A stretch of 64,000 bases of DNA from Sphingomonadales bacterium UBA6157 (lineage in GTDB: Bacteria; Pseudomonadota; Alphaproteobacteria; Sphingomonadales; Sphingomonadaceae), in contig DIUN01000049.1 in the NCBI GenBank assembly GCA_002423025.1, positions 1 to 64,000 of the forward strand, written 5' to 3'. Positions 42,001 to 49,719 of this stretch are shown here, in pieces. The notes beneath the pieces were generated by a model. The model was not told the DNA's origin. It saw only the letters and a list, made by a program, of their open reading frames with translations, and ran no database searches. Both the position numbers and the translations under genes were made by a program. Each line of letters begins with the position of its first letter. Positions within the stretch are counted from its first letter, which is position 1.

Positions 42001-43017
42001 TCAAGCAGCAGTGGCCAGCGCGGCGCTGATTTCGCTATTGCGGCTCACCCCAAGCCTGCGGTGAACGGCGGCTATGTGGTTGCGAGCCGTGGTCGGCGCG
42101 ATGCCGAGATGGGATGCTATCTCGCGATAACTATGCCCCCCGGCGCAAAGGGCGGCCACTTCTCGTTCGCGGGGGCTGAGTGCATCGGCTGCCACACGTT
42201 CGCGAGCCAGCAGCAGGCTTACATCCAGAGCATGGCGCGCCTTGAGAACGATATGTTCTCCGACATAGTTGCTCGCATCGGGCTCGGCGAGCAGCGCAGT
42301 GATCGCTTCAGGCGGCTGCGGACCCGACCAGCCTGGCCATTCGATGCGGATCAGCGCAACGAATTCGGCCTCAGCGGCAGAAACCAGGCCGGCGCGGCTG
42401 ACGGCGGCTCGCCGCGGTGTGCCGGCGCTGGCGAGCATCGATCGGCTGAGGCTTTCAATCTGATTTTCGGTCCAGCAGCGCATCAGATGTGGAAACATCG
42501 CCTGCACATAGGCTGTCGCGCTAGGCTCAAATGGCGCTGCGGCGGGGCTGCGAAACAGCACTAGACCGGTGGCAATGCCTAGCGCCGAATCAAAGCTGGC
42601 AGTGGACATTATGTGACCAATCTGGTGCTCTGCGGTGAGTGTACGCAACTGCTCAGGCGCGTCTGGCCCGATGCTGTAGGCAATGCTGGTGCCGGGGTTG
42701 CCAAGCACGGCCAGCAATTGTGGATCAACGGCAGCCGCCGTCTGCGCGTCGGCAAAAGCGGTGTCGACAAGGTTCAAAAGCGTCACCTCGCGAAAGACGA
42801 AGCCCGGCCGCCCGGCAAGTCCGCCGATAGCAGCGCTGCCCCAGATGGCACTGTCGAAAGCTAAGTTGCGACCGAGGATGGCAAGTGCATTGGTGCGAAA
42901 ATCAGCAGAAGTACAATCGTGCACTGTAGCGGTTAGCGCAGTTATGGCGTCACTGAAGTCCTGCAGTCCGGCTGACGGCCTTGCAGTGTTTCGCATTCGC
43001 TCCGCGCCATCCGGCAT
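42001..43017 (-). CDS. LuxR-type HTH transcriptional regulator
   Basis: A 338-residue regulator with the LuxR/FixJ HTH at about 280-335 (LSPREREVAALCAGGHSYRE, then TARNHIAAVHRRLGVS). The 270-residue N-terminal region resembles a GAF/PAS-like sensor but is not a recognised domain. No receiver Asp is seen. Divergent from the RND-LolA operon across a 366-bp gap, so it probably regulates it. Confidence 0.87.
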   Translation of the reverse strand: MPDGAERMRNTARPSAGLQDFSDAITALTATVHDCTSADFRTNALAILGRNLAFDSAIWGSAAIGGLAGRPGFVFREVTLLNLVDTAFADAQTAAAVDPQLLAVLGNPGTSIAYSIGPDAPEQLRTLTAEHQIGHIMSTASFDSALGIATGLVLFRSPAAAPFEPSATAYVQAMFPHLMRCWTENQIESLSRSMLASAGTPRRAAVSRAGLVSAAEAEFVALIRIEWPGWSGPQPPEAITALLAEPDASNYVGEHIVLKARHALDVSLLLARERVAADALSPREREVAALCAGGHSYREIASHLGIAPTTARNHIAAVHRRLGVSRNSEISAALATAA

Positions 43018-43383
43018 TGCAGCCCTCTACCCAGCCGTCGATTTTTCCTGCTCACTGTAATAACCATAATCATGAATTACGAATCAGCAAGGCGAAGATC
43101 CAATCAGTGACAGAAAATGCACTAGACAGCGATAAATTGATACAAATGCATTATTGCCGCTCGTGACATTATGCACTCTATTTAGACCACGTTTGCAATC
43201 ATGCAGTGATTTTGCGGCTGCGGGCGGTAAGCGCCATGGCTGCGTGAACGTAGTGCAACAACTGCTGCAGAAGCGGCGGTTGCGGGATTGACCGAAACGA
43301 TGGGCGTCGGCACGTGTCAAGGAGGCGCGGTGCTTTTCAGGTTGCCGTTGGTCCGCTCGCAGTGTGGAAACAGGGAGGCTACA
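43018..43383. promoter_or_regulatory. 366-bp AT-enriched intergenic region with repeated ATGCA words
   Basis: No convincing gene is seen here. The stretch 43030-43210 is clearly AT-richer than its surroundings. The word ATGCA occurs at 43117, 43146, 43171 and 43201, spaced 29, 25 and 30 nt, and could be binding sites of the divergent LuxR-type regulator. GGGAGG lies 6 nt before the ATG at 43384. Confidence 0.4.
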
Positions 43384-46300
43384 ATGCGGAGCTATGCAGA
43401 ATTCGTGATAGCATGGCGTTGGGTCGTGCTGTTGCTGTCACTGTTGACTACGTTGTTTTTGGGACTGCAGTTACGCAACCTGACTGTTATTGTTGACGCA
43501 GACGAGTTATTGCCGCGCGATCATCCCTTTGTGGAGGTGACTGAGCGGGTGCAATCCCTGTTCGGCAATCGCTACACTGTTGTCGTCGGCATCACGCCCA
43601 AGTCCGGCGATGTGTTCACGCCTGAAATCCTCGCCAAGGTGCTCAGCGTCACCGATGCCTTTGCCGCCACCCCCGGCGTGACACCCGGCAACCTGCAAAG
43701 CCTTGCTGCACCCCGCGCCAAGGATATTGCCGGCAACGCCGATGGGCTCATCGTCGCCCGTCTGCTCGATCACGTGCCCGCCGATTTTGCTGAGGCCCAG
43801 GCCATCAAGGCGCGCCTTGCCGCCAACCCGGCCTACAAGGATGTGCTGGTAAGCCGTGATGGTCGCACCGCAGCGATCTACGTGGAGTTCCAGAAGGATC
43901 CCAAGGGGTTCGGCAATGTCATGAGCAAGGTGGAGGCTGCGATTGCACCGGTTCGCGACGCCAGCGTCTCGGTGGCGGTGGCCGGTCAGCCGGTGTTCCT
44001 TGGCAAGCTCGAGACCTACTCCAAGCGCATGGGCTATCTGCTGCCGATCGCTATTCTGTTCATCGGCCTCATCCATCTGGAGGCGTTCCGCACCGTGCAG
44101 GGCCTGATCCTGCCGCTTGTCACGGCGGTTCTGGCGCTTGTCTGGTCACTCGGCATCATGACTCTGGCCGGGGTGCATCTCGATCCGTTCAACAATGTCA
44201 CTCCCATCCTCATCCTCGCCGTAGCGGCCGGCCATGCCGTGCAGATGCTCAAACGCTATTACGAGGAGTTTGATCGCTTGAGCCAGCCAGGTGTGGCTGT
44301 GCCGCCGCTCAGCCCGGCTGAGGCAAGCCGCCAGGCTGTGATCGCTGCCATGATGCGCGTTGGGCCGGTGATGATCGCCGCCTGCACGATCGCGGCGCTC
44401 AGCTTCATGTCGCTGATCGCCTTTGATATTCAGGCCGTTCGAACCTTCGGCATCTTTTGCGGGCTTGGCATTATCAGCATCGTGGCAGTCGAGTTGAGCT
44501 TTACGCCGGCCCTGCGCGCCATCCTGCCGCCACCGCGCGCCCGCGAGACCGATGCGGAAAAGGCCGAGAGCTTTTGGGACAAGGTGGCGGCGTTTCTCGC
44601 CCGTCAGGTTGTCACGCCCCAGGCGCGCAAGCGCGTCTTCACCATCGCGGTGCTAGCCTATGTGGCGCTGATGGCAGGCGCGTCGCAGGTGAAGGTCAAC
44701 AATTCCCTGCGCAGCTTTTTTGGCGCAGGCATCGCCGAGCGTGAGGATGATCGTATTCTCAACGCCTCGATGGCCGGTACCAACACCTTTTACGTGCTGG
44801 TGGAAGGCCAATCGGACGATGCCATCAAGGACCCGGCCGTTCTGCGCGCCATGGAGAAAACGCAGGCGTTTCTCGCGGCCCAGCCCGAGGTTGGCCACAC
44901 GCTGTCTCTTGTGGACATGCTCAAGCAGATCAACCGGGGCATGAACGGCGGCGCCGCGGCGGCTGGCGTGCTGCCGGGCAGCGCCGATCTCATCTCGCAG
45001 TATCTGCTGCTCTATTCCATGTCTGGCGAGCCGGGCGATTTCGACGGGCTCGTTGATTACCCTTATCGCAACGCCATCATCCAGGCGTTCGTCAAGACCG
45101 ACAGCTCGGCCTTTGTTGACGACATCAATTCTCGCATCCTGCCAGTCATCGCAGAGAATTTCCCGCCTGGTGTGACCGTCCGGCTGGGCGGCAGCGTCAC
45201 GACGCCGTCGGCGATGAACGACGTGATGGTGCGCGGCAAAATCATGAATGTATTGCAGATTCTGGTTGTGGTGTTTGTGGTGGCGGCCGTGCTGTTTCGC
45301 TCGCCGCGGCTGGCGGCGCTCATCCTGGTGCCGCTGCTGGCGACGGTGGTCGCGGTGTTCGGGTTGATGGGTGCGGTCGGTATTCCACTGCAGATCGCCA
45401 CATCCACAATGGCCGCCCTCGCCATCGGCATCGGCGCAGATTACGCCATCTACTTCTCCTGGCGGCTGCGCGAGGAGCTTCGGCACCGCCAGCGCGAGGG
45501 CGATGCCGAGGCGGAGACGCATGCTGTTTTCGCCGCCTATGCCACGGCCGGCAAGGCGGTGCTGTTCGTCGCCACGGCGGTCGGCGGCGGATATTCGGTG
45601 CTGATGGCTTCGTTCGGGTTCAATATTCACCTCTGGCTCGGGCTTCTCACCGTTGCCTCGATGATCGTGGCGGCGCTCAGCACGCTCACGCTGTTCGCTG
45701 TACTGTTGCTCACCGTGCGGCCCAAGGTGATCTTTCCCAATGACGGCGAGCCGGCGCGGGCACCGCTGGGCGCATCCCCGGTTCCTGCGGCAGTGGCGCT
45801 GTTGATGGCGGCCGGGCTCGCCTTCGGCTTCCTGGCATCGCCGGCGCAAGCGCAATCCAGCGCCGATGCCGAGGCGCTGATGGCCGAGAGCCTGAAGGCG
45901 ACCAAGGCCTATCGCTCGCTGGCAGTGGGCCGGTTCGTATTGACCAACAAGGCTGGCCAGTCCCGCATCAGGCAGACCAGCAGCGTCTCCGAACTGAAGC
46001 CTGATCGCGTGCATAATCGCCGGCTTGTGCGCTTCAGCGCGCCTGCCGATATCGCCGGGACCGCCGTGCTGACCATCGAGAACCAGGGCGCTGATGACGA
46101 TATCTGGGTCTATCTGCCGGCGCTGAAGAAGGTGCGCCGGCTGCCCGCCAGTGGCAAGAAGGACGCTTTCGTCGGCACCGATTTCTCCTACGGCGACGTG
46201 ATCGGCCATCCGGTGGCGGAGTGGAGCCACAAGCTCATCCGCAGCGAAACGCTGGAGGGCGCGCCAGTCCGGGTGATCGAATCGCTGCCGCGCGACGTGA

Positions 46301-46590
46301 AAGTGGTGGCCAACACCGGCTATGGCCGCCGCGTCACCTGGTTGCGTGCCAACGACGCAGTGCCGGTGAAGACCGAATACTACAGCACGCAGGGCACGCT
46401 GCTGAAGGTTTATGCCGCCAATGATGTGAAGTTGGTGGACCCGAGGAACAAGCGCTTCCAGCCGATGCGGCAGGTCATGCGCAACATGCTGACCGGCCAC
46501 AGCACAACGATCGAGTATTCCAGCTTTCGTACCGATGCAGCCGTGAGTGCCGACCAGTTCCTGCCGCGCGCGCTCGAACGCCCGTCCTGA
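43384..46590 (+). CDS. RND/MMPL exporter fused to outer-membrane lipoprotein-sorting domain
   Basis: A 1068-residue fusion. Residues 1-795 are an RND/MMPL (HpnN-like) transporter: N-terminal helix RWVVLLLSLLTTLFLGL, DADELLPRDHPF, two blocks of helices including NNVTPILILAVAAGHAVQ and AIGIGADYAIYFSW. Residues 797-823 look like an internal signal peptide (VALLMAAGLAFGFLASPAQA) with an A-Q-A cleavage site at 821-823. Residues 830-1068 are a LolA/TP_0789-like outer-membrane lipoprotein-sorting domain (ADDDIWVYLPALKKVRRLPA, KDAFVGTDFSYGD). The two are usually separate neighbouring genes. Start at 43384 is set by GGGAGG and the first helix. Expected role: lipid or hydrophobic cargo from inner to outer membrane. 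Confidence 0.85.
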   Translation: MRSYAEFVIAWRWVVLLLSLLTTLFLGLQLRNLTVIVDADELLPRDHPFVEVTERVQSLFGNRYTVVVGITPKSGDVFTPEILAKVLSVTDAFAATPGVTPGNLQSLAAPRAKDIAGNADGLIVARLLDHVPADFAEAQAIKARLAANPAYKDVLVSRDGRTAAIYVEFQKDPKGFGNVMSKVEAAIAPVRDASVSVAVAGQPVFLGKLETYSKRMGYLLPIAILFIGLIHLEAFRTVQGLILPLVTAVLALVWSLGIMTLAGVHLDPFNNVTPILILAVAAGHAVQMLKRYYEEFDRLSQPGVAVPPLSPAEASRQAVIAAMMRVGPVMIAACTIAALSFMSLIAFDIQAVRTFGIFCGLGIISIVAVELSFTPALRAILPPPRARETDAEKAESFWDKVAAFLARQVVTPQARKRVFTIAVLAYVALMAGASQVKVNNSLRSFFGAGIAEREDDRILNASMAGTNTFYVLVEGQSDDAIKDPAVLRAMEKTQAFLAAQPEVGHTLSLVDMLKQINRGMNGGAAAAGVLPGSADLISQYLLLYSMSGEPGDFDGLVDYPYRNAIIQAFVKTDSSAFVDDINSRILPVIAENFPPGVTVRLGGSVTTPSAMNDVMVRGKIMNVLQILVVVFVVAAVLFRSPRLAALILVPLLATVVAVFGLMGAVGIPLQIATSTMAALAIGIGADYAIYFSWRLREELRHRQREGDAEAETHAVFAAYATAGKAVLFVATAVGGGYSVLMASFGFNIHLWLGLLTVASMIVAALSTLTLFAVLLLTVRPKVIFPNDGEPARAPLGASPVPAAVALLMAAGLAFGFLASPAQAQSSADAEALMAESLKATKAYRSLAVGRFVLTNKAGQSRIRQTSSVSELKPDRVHNRRLVRFSAPADIAGTAVLTIENQGADDDIWVYLPALKKVRRLPASGKKDAFVGTDFSYGDVIGHPVAEWSHKLIRSETLEGAPVRVIESLPRDVKVVANTGYGRRVTWLRANDAVPVKTEYYSTQGTLLKVYAANDVKLVDPRNKRFQPMRQVMRNMLTGHSTTIEYSSFRTDAAVSADQFLPRALERPS

Positions 46591-46597
46591 GTTGTTG

Positions 46598-47929
46598 ATG
46601 CGACCGAATTTGTTGCGCGGCGTCGCCGGGCTGCTGCTGTGCTGTGCCTTGCCGGCGCTGGCGCAGGATGCTGTTGCTCAGGAACCTGCCGCCACTGGCG
46701 TTGATTTCGCCGCGGATCCGATGGCGCCGCCACCCGTCGAGAGCCTGGCCAGCCGCTTCGGAGCCCGCGTCTCGCTACGCGCAGGCGCCTGGACCCAGGA
46801 CCGGGAGCTGAGCAGTGATACGCTCACCACCGTCGCCAGCCTTAGGGCTCACCTTGCTCCTCGCTTGAGCGACGAGCTTGATGGGTTTGCCGAGGGCTGG
46901 GTGCAGGCGGACAGCGCCCGTGGCAGCCGCGCCGATCTTGTCGAGGGCTGGCTGCGCTATGCCTCCGGCCCGCTTGAGCTGCGCGCCGGCCGCCAGATCG
47001 TCGTCTGGGGGCGGGCTGACCGGCTCAATCCCACGGACAACATCGGCGGGCGAGATTATACGCTGTTGGTGGCGAGCGATGACGAGCAGCGCCAAGGCCC
47101 CGCCATGGTGCAGGCCCGCATCGGTGCCGGCACTTTCACCTTCGATGCGCTGTGGCTGCCCGAGTTCCGGCCGATCCGCTTTCCGCTGGAACAGGACAGG
47201 CCGGGCATCGCGCTGTTGCCGGATGAGCGGGTGCGCGACAGCGGCCAGTTCGCGCTCAAGCTTGATCGCAGCGGCGGCAGTTTCGATTGGTCATTGTCCT
47301 TCTTCAGTGGCGCCGATCGCAACCGGGATTTTGTCGCCAGCGCGCCGCCGCTCGCCAGCCCGCCAGGTACGAGGCTCGCCCTGCAGCAGCGCTACCCGAA
47401 GCTGCGTGTCTATGGGGCGGACCTGGCTGGCGCCATGGGTCGCTTCGGCTATCGCGCCGAGGTCGCCTATACTGAAGTGCTGAGTGTCGACACGCCGTTC
47501 CGCAAGAACAGCAATATCTGGGCCGTGGCCGGTTTCGACACCACGCTGGACAGCGGCTGGAACCTCAACCTGCAATACAGCTTGCGCCATATCTTTGATT
47601 ATCAGGACCCGCGGCTGATCGCCGACCCGGCAACCCGCGCCATCGCCTCACTGAGTGCTGCCGTCAATAATCAGCTCGATGCTACCCAGAACGGCATCAC
47701 AGTGCGCGTGGCGCGCAAATGGCTGGGCGACACGCTGGATTTTGAGCTTGCTGCCATCACATATTTCGAAACGGGGGAAGCGGCCATCCGCCCACGCCTC
47801 GGCTATGCCATCAATGATCGGCTGCGCATTGCCATCGGTGCCGATGTTTTCGTCGGCCCGGAGCTCAGTGCCTTTGGGCGGGTGCGCAAGCTCTCTGCCG
47901 GCTGGCTGCAGTTGACCTCGGGCTTCTAG
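46598..47929 (+). CDS. outer-membrane beta-barrel protein (DUF1302-like)
   Basis: A 443-residue exported protein with signal MRPNLLRGVAGLLLCCALPALAQ (shorter here: ends ALPALAQ). The rest alternates amphipathic strands (RVSLRAGAW, LDGFAEGWVQAD, RAGRQIVVWGRADRLNPTDN) and ends with a C-terminal Phe (LQLTSGF), as expected for BAM substrates. WGRADRLNPTDNIGGRDY is a motif seen in DUF1302-type barrels that accompany RND/LolA lipid exporters. Starts 7 nt after the RND-LolA stop. Confidence 0.8.
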   Translation: MRPNLLRGVAGLLLCCALPALAQDAVAQEPAATGVDFAADPMAPPPVESLASRFGARVSLRAGAWTQDRELSSDTLTTVASLRAHLAPRLSDELDGFAEGWVQADSARGSRADLVEGWLRYASGPLELRAGRQIVVWGRADRLNPTDNIGGRDYTLLVASDDEQRQGPAMVQARIGAGTFTFDALWLPEFRPIRFPLEQDRPGIALLPDERVRDSGQFALKLDRSGGSFDWSLSFFSGADRNRDFVASAPPLASPPGTRLALQQRYPKLRVYGADLAGAMGRFGYRAEVAYTEVLSVDTPFRKNSNIWAVAGFDTTLDSGWNLNLQYSLRHIFDYQDPRLIADPATRAIASLSAAVNNQLDATQNGITVRVARKWLGDTLDFELAAITYFETGEAAIRPRLGYAINDRLRIAIGADVFVGPELSAFGRVRKLSAGWLQLTSGF

Positions 47930-47933
47930 CATC

Positions 47934-48497
47934 ATGATCAAGCTCTTCGGTCGCATGGTCCCAGCCGTCATCCGCGCTCTTGCGGCACCGCGACTGCATC
48001 CGCAGCAACTCCACACCAGCCGCTTTCGTGTGCTGCCGCACGATATCGATCTGAACCTTCATCTCAACAACGGTCGCTATCTGCAGTTGATAGACCTCAA
48101 CCGGCTGGAGTGGTTGCTGCGGACCGGCATTGCCCAGGCGGCGCTTCGAGAGCGCTGGAAGGCGGTGCTGGGCAGCAATGCCATCCAGTTCCGTCGGGAA
48201 TTGCGGCTGGGTGAAACGGGCGTGATGAGCACGCGCCTGCTCGGCTGGGATGAGCGCTGGTTCTTCCTAGAGCACCGTGTCGAGACGGTGGACGGCAAGC
48301 CCGTGGCGCTCTCGCTGGCCCGCGCCGGACTGCGCCGCGCCGGGCGCTGGGTGCAGCCTGCTGCCGTTCAGGCCGCCCTCGGCACTGCGCTGCCGGACAT
48401 GCGGCTGCCGCCGCATGTAGAGGTGTGGCGGCAGCTCGACGCCCAGCTCGGCAGCGGGCTATCAAGCGCTTTTCCCCTGCTTCCCGCCAAAAAGTAG
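47934..48497 (+). CDS. hotdog-fold acyl-CoA thioesterase (4HBT-like)
   Basis: A 187-residue hotdog protein with DIDLNLHLNNGRYLQLIDL containing the catalytic Asp (D39), then SNAIQFRRELRLGE and FLEHRVETVDGKPVA. It hydrolyses an acyl thioester. Starts 4 nt after the barrel gene, so it is the third gene of the exporter operon, consistent with an acyl-containing cargo being released or prepared. Confidence 0.82.
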   Translation: MIKLFGRMVPAVIRALAAPRLHPQQLHTSRFRVLPHDIDLNLHLNNGRYLQLIDLNRLEWLLRTGIAQAALRERWKAVLGSNAIQFRRELRLGETGVMSTRLLGWDERWFFLEHRVETVDGKPVALSLARAGLRRAGRWVQPAAVQAALGTALPDMRLPPHVEVWRQLDAQLGSGLSSAFPLLPAKK

Positions 48498-48590
48498 CAG
48501 TGGCCATGTCAAAAGCCGTTTTCGTTGTTTGCCCGTTTGGCTTCCGCCCTCTTGCTGCTGCGCACAATGACTTGCTGTCAATTGTAAAAC

Positions 48591-49376
48591 ATGCATAACT
48601 TGCTGAAATTCCCTATTTCGTGCGAGCCGAAAATCCTGAAACGCGAGCCTTCATTGCCCGCTACAGAAGCGGAGGCACTCGTCCTTGTTGTCGAGGATGA
48701 TCCGATCACCCGCGCGGTGATGGTGGCCTATTTGCGCAGCGAGGCGTTCCGCATCGTCGAGGCGGGGGACGCTGCGGCCGGGCTGGCGCTGTGCAAGACT
48801 CACCCTGTCGATCTGGTGCTGGTTGATGTCAACTTGCCCGATGCCTCGGGGTTCGATCTTGTCACGGCGCTGCGCCGCAGCCGGGATTGCGCGGTGATCT
48901 TCACCACCGCCCGCAGCGCGCCGCTGGACAAGGTGCGCGGGCTGGAAAGCGGCGGCGACGATTATATCGTCAAGCCGGTGGAAGCGCGTGAACTGGTCGC
49001 CCGGGTCCGCGCCGTGCTGCGCCGCTATCGCCGCCCGCCGCCCGGTCCCGGTCCTGCCGATCCCCTGCGCGAATTCTCGGGCTGGATTCTCGATCTGGTG
49101 CGGCGTGAACTGGCTGATCCGGCCGGCGAACTGATCCGCCTGACGCGGGCCGAGTTCGATCTGCTGGCGGCGCTGGTGCAGGCAGGCGGTCAACCACTGA
49201 GCCGGGATTACCTCATCGAGGTTGTCGCCTCGGCAGACAGTGAGACCAAGGCGCGCACCATCGACGTGATGGTCAGCCGTATCCGCCGCAAGCTTGCTGC
49301 CGGCGCGCCGCCCGCGCCCGGCATCCGCACCGTGCAAGGGCAGGGCTACAGTTTTACCCCGCCATTGGCTTCATGA
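48591..49376 (+). CDS. OmpR/PhoB-type response regulator
   Basis: A 261-residue two-domain regulator. Receiver: acidic pair E35/D36/D37, phosphoacceptor D79 (LVDVNLPD), T105-T106 and K128 (YIVKPVE). C-terminal winged helix at about 160-258 (RLTRAEFDLLAALVQAGGQP, KARTIDVMVSRIRRKL). It probably receives phosphate from the hybrid kinase at 49720 through the Hpt protein encoded antisense to its own 3' end. The first 28 residues precede the receiver and may be a start-site artefact. Confidence 0.9.
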   Translation: MHNLLKFPISCEPKILKREPSLPATEAEALVLVVEDDPITRAVMVAYLRSEAFRIVEAGDAAAGLALCKTHPVDLVLVDVNLPDASGFDLVTALRRSRDCAVIFTTARSAPLDKVRGLESGGDDYIVKPVEARELVARVRAVLRRYRRPPPGPGPADPLREFSGWILDLVRRELADPAGELIRLTRAEFDLLAALVQAGGQPLSRDYLIEVVASADSETKARTIDVMVSRIRRKLAAGAPPAPGIRTVQGQGYSFTPPLAS

Positions 49377-49687
49377 TCGGCAGTGGCGGCGGTTTCCATG
49401 GCGGCAGTGGCCGCATGAACAGTCGCTGCTTCAGCCTCGTTTTCCACCAGATGTTCCAGCGCGCCCAGCGCGTCGGCCAGTCGGCTCATTCCCAGGCTGC
49501 CGGCCGAGCCGCGGCTCCGGTGCAGGTCCGCAACCAGCCTCTGCCGGCCCAGCGGGAGTCTGGCGGCTGCAGCGGCCAATCGTGGCAAGCGACCCAGCAA
49601 CTCGGCCTCCAGCGCCGCCAACCGCGTGGCGCCCAGTGCTGCCAGCAGCTCGGCCCTGCGCGCGGCGGTGTCGGCGGCACTCTCCAT
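49346..49687 (-). CDS. Hpt (histidine phosphotransfer) domain protein
   Basis: A 113-residue four-helix protein with H56 in DLHRSRGSAGSLGM, matching the Hpt signature H-x2-[KR]-G-S-x2-x-G. Its 3' end overlaps the response-regulator gene by 31 nt in convergent orientation; its start is 32 nt from the divergent hybrid kinase start. It would relay phosphate from the kinase receiver to the regulator. Confidence 0.8.
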   Translation of the reverse strand: MESAADTAARRAELLAALGATRLAALEAELLGRLPRLAAAAARLPLGRQRLVADLHRSRGSAGSLGMSRLADALGALEHLVENEAEAATVHAATAAMETAATADHEANGGVKL

Positions 49688-49719
49688 GGTCGCTCCTTGC
49701 TTCGTCCAGGCCAGAACTG

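Noticed and set aside
43084..43320. 78-codon frame in the LuxR/RND gap
   Set aside because: No ribosome site, no motif, and it lies in a promoter-like AT-rich region.
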